Shown one piece after another: positions 19,441 through 27,240 of a stretch of DNA of 64,000 nucleotides. The stretch comes from CBFHWU01 sp965659665. Its GTDB lineage: Bacteria; Bacteroidota; Bacteroidia; Flavobacteriales; Flavobacteriaceae. Position numbers and translations under genes: made by a program. The stretch spans positions 1 through 64,000 of the forward strand of contig CBFHWU010000017.1 of the NCBI GenBank assembly GCA_965659665.1. Reading direction: 5' to 3'. A model generated the notes under the pieces. The model was not told where the DNA came from and ran no database searches. It worked only from the letters and a program-made list of their open reading frames with translations. Within the stretch, counting starts at the first letter, position 1, and each line of letters begins with the position of its first letter.

Positions 19441-20022
19441 ATTTTTTTATAATTTTTAAATATTCCAGCATGAATTCTCCCTAGGCATTTAATAATTTTG
19501 TCATTAATTCTTATAATTTTTCTTTTTCTCCGTCATAATAATCGTCTAGTCATTAGATTTCGTAATCAATGGGTTATATTCCAAAAATAGGGGAAAGTTC
19601 TTAGTTATACTTTCTTGAGAAACGTTAAAATGCTTTGAAACATTAAATGTCCCTACTTATTTTTATGTCAAGATAATCATTAACAAATTGACCCCATTTT
19701 TTATTATGTTCAGTCTTATCAATTTCATCGTAAATCTGTATCCATTCCCGGAAATGATAGTTGAAGATAAAAAAGGTTAAGGTAAAATCTAATTTTAATT
19801 TAGCACCTTTCTGCTTAAGATATAGTTTGAAAAATCTCTTTATCCTCTCAAAAGTCCCAAGCCATCCATTAATTGAATGTGCACGTAGAGCTAGATTTAA
19901 GTCAGCAAGTTGTTGAATTTTTTTTCCTACACCATATTTATCTTCATTTTCAGGACTTATTTTTTAAAATCTTTTTCCCAATGATTGATAACATTTGTTC
20001 TAGGCAGTTTTTTATTATCCAT
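19441..20022 (-). pseudogene. Decayed gene for a ~190-aa protein of an uncharacterised family
   Basis: Minus-strand reading from ATG 20022 gives MDNKKLPRTNVINHWEKDFK, then a stop. One extra A in the A-run restores a ~100-codon open frame (ISPENEDKYGVG ... FNYHFREWIQIYDE ... YLDIKISRDI). Removing one T then continues as NVSKHFNVSQESITKN. After a further shift, DDYYDGEKEKL and ELMTKLLNA are followed in frame by GEFMLEYLKIIKK, interrupted by TAA and TAG stops. Three shifts plus two nonsense codons mean true decay rather than sequencing error. The YHFREW and RDI-NVSKHF blocks look like a conserved family, but I cannot name it. The 3' end is uncertain. Confidence 0.65.
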
Positions 20023-20253
20023 TACTTAATGTTTTTCTACAAAAAAAGGCATTTATAATCCATATAGCTACCCCAAAAGATATTAATAAGCACAAGGATA
20101 CCATAGGATTACTCAAGTTTGTTTTATAAGGTATCCCAAGAACTGGGGGTTTATCACAAAAAAATAAGCAATAAAAAGACTACAAGCAGCTGTAGAAATC
20201 AAAACTAACTTAATGATGCCATAGTAGTTAAGAATAATTTTTCTTGTTTCCAT
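20015..20253 (-). pseudogene. Frameshifted gene for a small two-helix membrane protein
   Basis: From ATG 20253 the frame gives METRKIILNYYGIIKL and a first hydrophobic helix (VLISTAACSLFIAYFF). A single-base change in the adjacent T7 or C5 run switches to a frame that continues PPVLGIPYKTNLSNPMVS and a second helix (LCLLISFGVAIWIINAFF), ending RKTLSNG. Its stop overlaps the start of the next decayed gene (ATGGATAA), so the pair was once an operon. A single homopolymer change could also be a sequencing error, but the ruined neighbour favours decay. Confidence 0.6.
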
Positions 20254-20480
20254 GACATTGTTTTCTTTCCAGCTGTTTTTCTCATACAATTCCAAAAATT
20301 TCTACCACGTTATACGAAAAGACTTTTGCTTTGTGTTTTATTGATCAATAAAACGTATTCTTTAGGATTTTCTGCACACCAATCTGATAAAGAGGGTTAG
20401 TTTCAACTCATTTTTTCTTTTAACGGTAACGGTATTAAATTATCAGTACGATTTTAAAATTAAAAAATATATTCTTGATA

Positions 20481-20500
20481 GCCGTTTATAGTCGTTTATA
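20481..20500 (+). repeat. Tandem 10-bp repeat, possible operator upstream of ssb
   Basis: GCCGTTTATA is followed directly by GTCGTTTATA (9 of 10 identical). The spacing is one helical turn, as expected for a protein bound to one face of DNA. It lies 103 bp before the ssb start. A near copy lies upstream of the SDR gene at 22529-22548. Confidence 0.5.
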
Positions 20501-20602
20501 TTCGGATACAAATGATTAATAACCGAGTCGATAAAAAAAGAGAGTTCATTTTTGCAAAGTGTTCCAATAGTGGAGGACAATAACCCTAAAAAATATATTA
20601 TC

Positions 20603-20929
20603 ATGAACAAAATTCAAAACCGCGTAAATCTTATCGGAAACGTAGGAAAAGATCCCGAAATTATTACTTTTGAGAGCCAACGAAAACTGGCTAAATTTCC
20701 ATTAGCGACCAGTGACAGATATAAAAATGCTGATGGGGAACTCGTAGAAAATACCCAGTGGCATCAAGTAGTTGTATGGGGCAAATTGGTAGAAGTTTGT
20801 GAAAACCATGTTAAAAAAGGAAAAAAAGTCGCAATTGAAGGAAAACTGGTGCATCGTTCTTATGAAACTAAAGAAGGGGAAAAGCGATATACTTGCGAAA
20901 TTAATTGTGATGAGCTGTTGCTTTTATAA
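20603..20929 (+). CDS. ssb: Single-stranded DNA-binding protein, short form without acidic tail
   Basis: The 108-aa protein is an OB-fold SSB: it opens MNKIQNRVNLIGNVGKDPE, contains NTQWHQVVVWGKLVEVCENH and KKGKKVAIEGKLVHRSYE, and ends CDELLLL. Standard bacterial SSBs add a flexible linker and an acidic tip (DDxPF) that recruits repair partners; both are absent here. It is therefore likely an accessory paralogue of the main SSB. The ATG at 20603 is chosen over a frame-open start at 20552 because the OB fold begins there. It converges with the SDR gene. Confidence 0.88.
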   Translation: MNKIQNRVNLIGNVGKDPEIITFESQRKLAKFPLATSDRYKNADGELVENTQWHQVVVWGKLVEVCENHVKKGKKVAIEGKLVHRSYETKEGEKRYTCEINCDELLLL

Positions 20930-21020
20930 TACAAACATCATTGGAATTACCTCAAGGTATTTTCCATGGGGTAATTTCTCTTTAAAAACCTTAGATTTAT
21001 ATTTCTTATAAAGAGAATTA

Positions 21021-22442
21021 TCAATCACTCTTGGATAATTTTTTAATCAATCCATTAAAAATATAACCATGAAAAGGAACTACGGCATACCAGTAGAGCC
21101 TGCCCACCACGCCTAAGGGTCTAAATGTTGCTGTTTGTACGATAGCTTTATCTACAATCTTAAACTCAAGCCACGCCTCTCCAGGGAGTTTCATCTCTGC
21201 GAAAAGCAACAATCGCCCTTCTGTTTTATTGGCATATAAAACTCGCCAAAAGTCTAACGAATCCCCTGCTGAAATAAATTTCTGATTAGTACGCCCTCTT
21301 CTTAGCCCAACTCCTCCGAAAAGCTTATCTAAAAAACCTCTAACCCGCCAAAGCCAATTCCCATGATACCAACCATTTTCTCCACCTATACGCCATATTT
21401 TATCAATCGAGGATTTTAAATCTTCAATTTGTCGAGAACGTTGATCTTTAAAACACCCATACTCGGGGATATGAACAAAATCTGAAATATTTATACTTAT
21501 ACCACTACTCGAGTAAGAGTCTTTCCAACTAGAAACAATCTCATTATTCTGAATTTTGTCAAAGGCACGAATCAATGCCTCTTTGTATGATATCGGATGA
21601 ATATTCAATAGGGTGTTAATTTCATTATTTCTACAAACTACTTCAACTTTCATGCTCTCTACAAGAGACTTAGTGAGCTTAAATGACGTTGAGATGACTA
21701 AATATATCCAGTAGAATGAAAGCCTAGGAGCTATTAATGGGGCAATCCATATTTTTCGGCTTAAATTTCTCACTTGAGCATACCCCAGAAGCATCTCCTT
21801 ATAAGACAGAACGTCTTGACCTCCAATATCAAAATTTCGGTTGTAGGTATTTTCATTGAAAATGATTTCCGTTAACATCTTTTGTACGTCAGAGATTCCT
21901 ATCGGTTGACATTTTGTAAGTAACCATTTTGGGGCGATCATAACAGGTAGTTTTTCTACTAAGTCACGCATGATTTCAAAGGAAGCACTTCCAGACCCAA
22001 CAATTATTCCAGACCTAAGACAAGTTAAAGAATAGGTGCCTTTTTGAAGTTCTTCTTCAACAGTTTTTCTCGAGAGTAGATGTTTGGATAAATTAGATTC
22101 ATTAATAATTCCTCCAAGGTAGATCACATGCTTCACAGCAGTTGTTGATAATCGTTTTTGAAAATTTATAGCTGATTGTTGTTCTAATAAATTATAATGT
22201 TTTGAAGACGACATGGAATGAACCAAATAATAGGCAACATCTATGTCGCTGGGAATATTTGAAAGCGAGGAAATATGTAATAAGTCAACTTCTATGGTTG
22301 TTATATTTAAACGTAAATATTTTGGGGGATTAAACCTCGATTTGTCTCTTACACAACAAATGACATGATAGCCTTTATTGACGAGTATGGGTAGTATTCG
22401 CTTCCCGATATAGCCCGTTGCGCCTGTGAGGAGGATTTTCAT
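21021..22442 (-). CDS. SDR/NmrA-like NAD(P)-binding protein fused to a DUF2867-type domain
   Basis: Residues 1-~300 of this 473-aa protein form an atypical SDR (ILLTGATGYIGKRILPIL, then YYLVHSM and CLRSGIIVGSGSASFEIMRD). The C-terminal ~150 residues (WRIGGENGWYHGNWLWRVR ... ATFRPLGVVGRLYWYAVVPF) match the DUF2867 type often attached to such SDRs. The reaction is unknown. Related proteins are, from memory, often near photolyase or stress genes. The promoter side carries the same tandem 10-bp motif as ssb, suggesting shared control. Confidence 0.85.
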   Translation of the reverse strand: MKILLTGATGYIGKRILPILVNKGYHVICCVRDKSRFNPPKYLRLNITTIEVDLLHISSLSNIPSDIDVAYYLVHSMSSSKHYNLLEQQSAINFQKRLSTTAVKHVIYLGGIINESNLSKHLLSRKTVEEELQKGTYSLTCLRSGIIVGSGSASFEIMRDLVEKLPVMIAPKWLLTKCQPIGISDVQKMLTEIIFNENTYNRNFDIGGQDVLSYKEMLLGYAQVRNLSRKIWIAPLIAPRLSFYWIYLVISTSFKLTKSLVESMKVEVVCRNNEINTLLNIHPISYKEALIRAFDKIQNNEIVSSWKDSYSSSGISINISDFVHIPEYGCFKDQRSRQIEDLKSSIDKIWRIGGENGWYHGNWLWRVRGFLDKLFGGVGLRRGRTNQKFISAGDSLDFWRVLYANKTEGRLLLFAEMKLPGEAWLEFKIVDKAIVQTATFRPLGVVGRLYWYAVVPFHGYIFNGLIKKLSKSD

Positions 22443-22858
22443 GAAATAGATTTCGGTATGAATACTAAATACTTACCCACAACTCAATAAAAGTCGTGAA
22501 TCTAAAATTAAACAGATTTAATTCAATAGTCGGTTTTAGTCGTTTATCACTGCACTTTATTGAAAGTAACCCCATAATTCAATGAAAGTCCAACTAAAGA
22601 GTTTCTTTGTTGTTACCATTATAAACTGATCGAAATAACAGAGTATCCAAATGTTTTCAAAAAAGCGTTTAGAAAAGGCTAGTGCAATTTTAAATTAGAA
22701 AAAAAAATAATTTACGACAATGATATTACAATCAGAATGTTTGTACTTACTTAAACATTAGATGTGTTGGAGGAGTAGTGAGAAAGGGATTAACAAATAT
22801 TCAATATAGAATATGATGCTGTGATTAAGTTAGACGTGAGTGAGCATATAGAAATTCC
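22443..22858. other. Intergenic region with repeated TTCAATAAAAGTC-like words
   Basis: This 416-bp stretch holds no gene I can support. Besides the tandem motif it contains several related words near 22482 (ACTCAATAAAAGTCG), 22520 (AATTCAATAGTCGG) and 22578 (AATTCAATGAAAGTCC), plus an inverted variant near 22553 (CACTTTATTGAAAGT). They could be regulator sites for the SDR gene or low-complexity coincidence. Confidence 0.4.
22529..22548 (+). repeat. Second copy of the tandem 10-bp motif, upstream of the SDR gene
   Basis: GTCGGTTTTA is followed by GTCGTTTATC. Aligned over 21 bases (22527-22547 with 20479-20499) it matches the ssb-side copy at 18 positions. It lies 86 bp upstream of the minus-strand SDR start. 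Both copies are in the same plus-strand orientation while the genes converge. Confidence 0.5.
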
Positions 22859-23761
22859 TCAAAAGTACAGGTGTTGAGCCATTCGAAAAGTATTGGCATG
22901 TGCTTCCACAATAGTTTTGATATCAGGGGAATATCCTCCTCCCATACTACATTGAACTGGAATTTTGTGTTCCTTACACATCTGAAAGACTTTTTTATCT
23001 CGTTCCTTACACCCCTCTAAACTAAGCCCTAAACGTCCAAGTTTATCACTACTGAGCACATCAACCCCAGCCAAATAAAAAATAAAATCAGGTTGTACCT
23101 TTTCTATAAGTTTAGATAAGGCTTTTTCTAAAATAGATAAAAATGAAGAGTCATGGGTATGGTCCTCTAAAGGAATGTCCCAATCGCTTTGTTCTTTTTT
23201 AAAAGGGTAATTATTTTTACCATGCATCGAAAAAGTAAAGACGCGTGATTCATTTTTAAAAATAGAGGCCGTTCCGTTCCCTTGGTGTACATCAAGATCG
23301 AGAATTAATATTTTTTTGACCCACCCATTATGTAACAAACTGTGGGCAGCAATTGCTTGGTCGTTTAACAGGCAAAATGCTTCTCCATAATCATAAAAGG
23401 CATGATGGGTCCCACCTGCAATATTCATAGAAACACCATATTGAAGAGCCATCCGACAGCCTTCTAAGGTTCCTTGCGCGATAATGTGTTCCCTTTCGAT
23501 AAGTTTTTTTGAAAGAGGAAACCCCATTTTTCTGATCTCCGATTTACTTAATTGAAGGTCAGTAAGTCTTGTATAATAGTCCTTATCATGGGTTTGAAGC
23601 ACGTACTTAGTTTTGATAGGAGAGGGGGTAAAAAAATTGGAAACGGTACAAGTACCTTCATGAATTAATTGTTCGGGAAGAAGCTCATATTTTAGCATCG
23701 GGAAGCGATGCCCTAGGGGCAAAGGATGAGCATATATCGCATCATAAGCAATCTTTAACAT
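22859..23761 (-). CDS. Histone-deacetylase-superfamily (AcuC/acetylpolyamine-amidohydrolase-like) protein
   Basis: This 300-aa protein carries the arginase/deacetylase-fold signatures: NIAGGTHHAFYDYGEAFC with the paired histidines, ILDLDVHQGNG with the Asp/His zinc ligands, YLAGVDVLSSDKLGRL with the third zinc Asp, and MGGGYSP. Bacterial members remove acetyl groups from acetyl-CoA synthetase, polyamines or other amines; the exact substrate here is open. The length is that of a single-domain enzyme. It follows a 70-aa membrane gene by 23 bp and probably shares its promoter. Confidence 0.9.
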   Translation of the reverse strand: MLKIAYDAIYAHPLPLGHRFPMLKYELLPEQLIHEGTCTVSNFFTPSPIKTKYVLQTHDKDYYTRLTDLQLSKSEIRKMGFPLSKKLIEREHIIAQGTLEGCRMALQYGVSMNIAGGTHHAFYDYGEAFCLLNDQAIAAHSLLHNGWVKKILILDLDVHQGNGTASIFKNESRVFTFSMHGKNNYPFKKEQSDWDIPLEDHTHDSSFLSILEKALSKLIEKVQPDFIFYLAGVDVLSSDKLGRLGLSLEGCKERDKKVFQMCKEHKIPVQCSMGGGYSPDIKTIVEAHANTFRMAQHLYF

Positions 23762-23784
23762 AGCAAGTCAAAGATAATCGAAAA

Positions 23785-23997
23785 TTACTTTTTTAGATAA
23801 AAAACAAAACCAAAAAAAAATAATGCTACTCCACCAAAAAAGCACGATCCAACAATTCCACTTATGGAAACTAAATAGTCAAAATCAAAAGAATAATGGG
23901 ATAAATCAACCATAAATATTTGAGATCCAAATAAGCCAAGAAGATAAATAGCAAAGGAATAGTCTATCAGTGCAACAGATGAAAAGTACATACTCAT
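23785..23997 (-). CDS. Small membrane protein of unknown function
   Basis: The 70-aa product has two hydrophobic stretches (YSFAIYLLGLFGSQIFMV and SGIVGSCFFGGVALFFFGFV) and ends in YLKK. It has no recognised family. It is supported by a -7 box 15 bp before the ATG and by its short spacing to the deacetylase gene that follows. Confidence 0.6.
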   Translation of the reverse strand: MSMYFSSVALIDYSFAIYLLGLFGSQIFMVDLSHYSFDFDYLVSISGIVGSCFFGGVALFFFGFVFYLKK

Positions 23998-24011
23998 AGT
24001 AGGAAAAAGTT

Positions 24012-24019
24012 CAAAATTA
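24012..24019 (-). promoter_or_regulatory. Possible -7 promoter box (TAATTTTG)
   Basis: On the minus strand this reads TAATTTTG, matching TAnnTTTG, and lies 14 bp before the ATG of the 70-aa membrane gene. No clear -33 TTG is seen. Confidence 0.45.
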
Positions 24020-24055
24020 AGTTTACGATATTCAGGATTGTAAATCTAAGATAAA

Positions 24056-26092
24056 TTATGAAATAATTTTACCATTGAGGATATTTTTTGCATCAGGGTT
24101 CACAAAACACAATGCTCCGTTTGTATCTTCGGTCATTAAAATCATTCCTTGACTTTCAACTCCTCTCAACCGCCGTGGCGCCAAATTAGCCACTACGGTT
24201 ACTTGCTTTCCGACAACTTCGTCAGGGCTGAAAGAGGAAGCTATACCAGAAATAATTGTCCGTTTTTCGTGTCCTAAATCAACGGTTAGAATGAGTAATT
24301 TGTCTGCTTTTTTCATTTTTTCGGCAGCGGTAATCAAACCAACTCTTAAATCAATTTTTGCAAAATCATCGAAATTAATTTCTTCTTTAATAGGAGCTTG
24401 AGTTATCGTTTCTGTTTTTTTTAACTTATCTAATTGTGCTTCTATCTTTGCATCGTCGATTTTTTCGAAAAGTAATACTGGTTTATTAATCCTATGAGTA
24501 GAAGTGAGGATTACTTTTTGAATATCATTCCAAAATATTTTTTCTTTCATGCCCAACATAGTGCGAAGTTTGGAAGCAGTATGCGGCAAAAAGGGTTCAC
24601 TCACAATGGCTAATCCAGCGGCAATTTGGGCAGTGGTGTGCATAATCGTTGCCACTCGTTTTGGATTGGTTTTAATGAGTTTCCAGGGCTCCTCATCTGC
24701 TAAGTATTTATTTCCAACACGAGCTAACTTCATCATTGATTGACTGGCTTCGCGAAAACGAAAACGTTTTAGTGATTTTGATATGTGTTGAGGACAATCT
24801 AACAGGGCTTTCAGCGCTTCTTTATCGGATGCTTCCAAGCCTTGAGGATGTGGAATACTTCCTTGGTAGTACTTATGAATCAGTACCATTACACGATGGA
24901 TAAAATTTCCAAAAATGGCAACAAGTTCATGATCATTACGAGCTTTAAAATCGGTCCAAGTAAAATCATTGTCTTTGGTTTCAGGGGCATTAGCAGTAAG
25001 GGCATAACGAAGTTCATCTTGACGATTGGGGAAATCTTCTAAATATTCGTGCAGCCACACTGCCCAATTTTTGGAGGTAGATAATTTATCTCCTTCTAAA
25101 TTTAAAAACTCGTTTGCAGGGACATTGGTAGGTAATATATAAGTGCCTTCGGCTTTTAACATCGCAGGAAAAATTACGCAGTGAAAAACAATATTGTCTT
25201 TCCCAATAAAGTGCAATAGTTCGGTATTTTGATCTTTCCAATAAGGTTCCCATTCTTTATTGTTTTCTTTGGCCCATGCTTTTGTCGCCGAAATATACCC
25301 AATGGGTGCATCGAACCATACGTACAAGACTTTATTTTCTCCCCCTTCCACAGGAACAGGAATACCCCAGTCCAAATCACGTGTTACTGCTCGAGGCTTG
25401 AGGCCATCGTCTAGCCATGATTTTACTTGTCCATACACATTGGGTTTCCAATCGTCTGCATGATGTTTCAAAATCCAATCTTCCAAAAAAAGTTGATAAC
25501 GATCTAAAGGTAAAAACCAATGTTTTGTTCTTTTTAGGCTTGGAGTTGTCCTACTGAGTGTTGATTTTGGGTCTATCAAATCGGTAGCATTTAACGAACT
25601 TCCACATTTTTCGCATTGATCGCCGTAGGCTTCTGAATGACCACATTTGGGACAGGTTCCTATCACAAATCGATCTGCCAAAAACTGATTTTCGGAGGTA
25701 TCATAGAGTTGTTCGTTTGTTTCCTCAATAAAATCGCCTTGTCGGTGTAATGTGCTAAAAAATTCGGAAGCGGTTTCGTGGTGAATAGGATCTGAAGTTC
25801 TTCCATAATAATCAAAAGAGATTCCAAATTCAGCAAAAGATTTTTTTATCATCGAATGGTATTTGTCGATGATTTGTTGGGGACTCACTCCCTCCTTTCG
25901 AGCTCGCATCGAAATGGCAACTCCATGTTCATCACTTCCACAAATAAACAGTACATCCTTTTTTAATAGCCGTAAATAACGCGCATAAATATCTGCAGGA
26001 ACATACACTCCAGCTAGGTGACCAATATGTATGGGGCCGTTGGTGTAGGGGAGTGCAGCGGTAAGGGTATGCCTTTTAGGATTACTTTTCAT
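24056..26092 (-). CDS. metG: Methionyl-tRNA synthetase with C-terminal tRNA-binding domain
   Basis: The 678-aa class I synthetase has the HIGH-type motif PIHIGHLAG near residue 20, a zinc knuckle (CPKCGHSEAYGDQCEKCG) and the KMSKS-type motif KLSTSKNW. The last ~105 residues are an EMAP/Trbp111-like tRNA-binding domain (NFDDFAKIDLRVG ... GVESQGMILMTED). It charges tRNA-Met for translation. A TACTTTTG box lies just upstream. It is divergent from yraN. Confidence 0.98.
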   Translation of the reverse strand: MKSNPKRHTLTAALPYTNGPIHIGHLAGVYVPADIYARYLRLLKKDVLFICGSDEHGVAISMRARKEGVSPQQIIDKYHSMIKKSFAEFGISFDYYGRTSDPIHHETASEFFSTLHRQGDFIEETNEQLYDTSENQFLADRFVIGTCPKCGHSEAYGDQCEKCGSSLNATDLIDPKSTLSRTTPSLKRTKHWFLPLDRYQLFLEDWILKHHADDWKPNVYGQVKSWLDDGLKPRAVTRDLDWGIPVPVEGGENKVLYVWFDAPIGYISATKAWAKENNKEWEPYWKDQNTELLHFIGKDNIVFHCVIFPAMLKAEGTYILPTNVPANEFLNLEGDKLSTSKNWAVWLHEYLEDFPNRQDELRYALTANAPETKDNDFTWTDFKARNDHELVAIFGNFIHRVMVLIHKYYQGSIPHPQGLEASDKEALKALLDCPQHISKSLKRFRFREASQSMMKLARVGNKYLADEEPWKLIKTNPKRVATIMHTTAQIAAGLAIVSEPFLPHTASKLRTMLGMKEKIFWNDIQKVILTSTHRINKPVLLFEKIDDAKIEAQLDKLKKTETITQAPIKEEINFDDFAKIDLRVGLITAAEKMKKADKLLILTVDLGHEKRTIISGIASSFSPDEVVGKQVTVVANLAPRRLRGVESQGMILMTEDTNGALCFVNPDAKNILNGKIIS

Positions 26093-26111
26093 CTAATTCA
26101 GATTCAGTTTA

Positions 26112-26119
26112 CAAAAGTA
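26112..26119 (-). promoter_or_regulatory. Possible -7 promoter box for metG (TACTTTTG)
   Basis: Minus-strand TACTTTTG fits TAnnTTTG and lies 19 bp before the metG ATG, leaving a short leader. Confidence 0.5.
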
Positions 26120-26160
26120 GGGATTGTTTTAACTATTTTTAGAATCCCAAACAAAAACAC

Positions 26161-26517
26161 ATGAATTCAACTGACAAAGGACAGCGAGGCGAAGCTTTAG
26201 CGGTTGCTCATCTGATCAAAAATGACTACCAAATTAAAGCGCAAAATTTTAGATATAGAAAAGCAGAAATTGATATTATTGCCCAAAAAGATAATGTATT
26301 GGCTATTATTGAAGTCAAGTGGCGTTCCAGCACTTATTTTGGTAATCCCGAAATATTTGTAACCCAACGAAAACAAGCTCTTTTGGTGATGGCAGCTCAC
26401 CATTATGTTACTTCCAATAACTTAGAGGTTGAGGTTCGTTTTGATATAATTAGCATTAAAAGGCACAAAAAATTAGATATTCTTCAACATATAGAAAACG
26501 CATACTATTTTTTCTGA
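26161..26517 (+). CDS. YraN/UPF0102 family endonuclease-like protein
   Basis: The 118-aa protein matches the YraN family: GQRGEALAVAHL, NFRYRKAEIDIIAQ and LAIIEVKWRSSTYFG include the conserved E-x-D...E-x-K residues of a restriction-endonuclease-like fold. The biological role of the family is not settled. It is full length and divergent from metG. Confidence 0.9.
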   Translation: MNSTDKGQRGEALAVAHLIKNDYQIKAQNFRYRKAEIDIIAQKDNVLAIIEVKWRSSTYFGNPEIFVTQRKQALLVMAAHHYVTSNNLEVEVRFDIISIKRHKKLDILQHIENAYYFF

Positions 26518-26554
26518 CAATTTGTTAAAAATAAAACAATTTGTTTTAAATTAC

Positions 26555-26562
26555 TATTTTTG
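26555..26562 (+). promoter_or_regulatory. Possible -7 promoter box (TATTTTTG)
   Basis: TATTTTTG fits TAnnTTTG and lies 18 bp before the ATG of the ACT-domain gene. A -33 TTG at standard distance is not clear. Confidence 0.45.
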
Positions 26563-26580
26563 TAATTTTAAACTACTTGT

Positions 26581-27240
26581 ATGAAAACCATTGCTGCTGC
26601 TGTTGAAGATTACATAAAGGGAAAGCCATTTTTAATCAGTGCACTAACGCAAGGAATTATTAACCTTACTTCGCTTGCAAGGATTATTAATGAAGAAATT
26701 AGCGGAGCCATGAGTAAAGATGTTCGAAATGGTGCCATTGTAATGGCTTTAAAACGACTATCTTCTGATTTGGAATTTCGTAGCTCATTAAAAATTGTAA
26801 AAACCCTGCGAAATATTGGAGATATTACGGTGCGCTCCTCACTTGTTGATTTCAATTACAAAATATCGGAAACCTTATTAGCGGCCCAAACAAAACTCTT
26901 ACAAAGGATCGACAATCAGAAAGATAATTTTTACACCTCTTCACGCAGTGTTAGCGAATGTAATGTAGTCGTGAGCTCTGATTTGGTCCCTTATGTTGAA
27001 GAATGTTTCAAATTAGAAACCTGTTTGCACAAACAAGAACATTTATCATCGGTTTCGATTAAACTTCCTGTCGAAAATGTTTCTGTTCCTGGAATTTACT
27101 ATTTTGTTTTTCAACGCTTATCATGGGAAGGAATCAATATCTTTCAAGTAATTTCAACCTCTAATGAATTTACTATATTAGTTAGTGAACAACAAGTAGA
27201 AAAAGCATTTCGAGTGATTAAAGGACTCAAATCACTTTAG
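26581..27240 (+). CDS. ACT-domain protein, aspartate-kinase-regulatory-like
   Basis: The 219-aa protein has a helical N-terminal half (LTQGIINLTSLARIINEEIS) and a C-terminal ACT-like domain (SSVSIKLPVENVSVPGIYYF ... GINIFQVISTSNEFTILVS). The latter resembles the regulatory repeats of aspartate kinases, but there is no kinase domain. It may sense an amino acid for a partner; none is identified. Its last 4 bp overlap the convergent mfd gene. The true aspartate kinase lies 3.9 kb downstream. Confidence 0.75.
   Translation: MKTIAAAVEDYIKGKPFLISALTQGIINLTSLARIINEEISGAMSKDVRNGAIVMALKRLSSDLEFRSSLKIVKTLRNIGDITVRSSLVDFNYKISETLLAAQTKLLQRIDNQKDNFYTSSRSVSECNVVVSSDLVPYVEECFKLETCLHKQEHLSSVSIKLPVENVSVPGIYYFVFQRLSWEGINIFQVISTSNEFTILVSEQQVEKAFRVIKGLKSL

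Noticed and set aside
19873..20058. Plus-strand 61-codon frame
   Set aside because: It is antisense to the two decayed genes, whose reconstructed proteins are far more convincing.
20945..20976. AATTACC / GGTAATT inverted pair after ssb as a terminator
   Set aside because: The stem is short with an 18-base loop and no T tract.
26521..26560. AT-rich hairpin-like sequence after yraN as a terminator
   Set aside because: Pairing is weak and nearly all A-T, with no clear stem and T-run.
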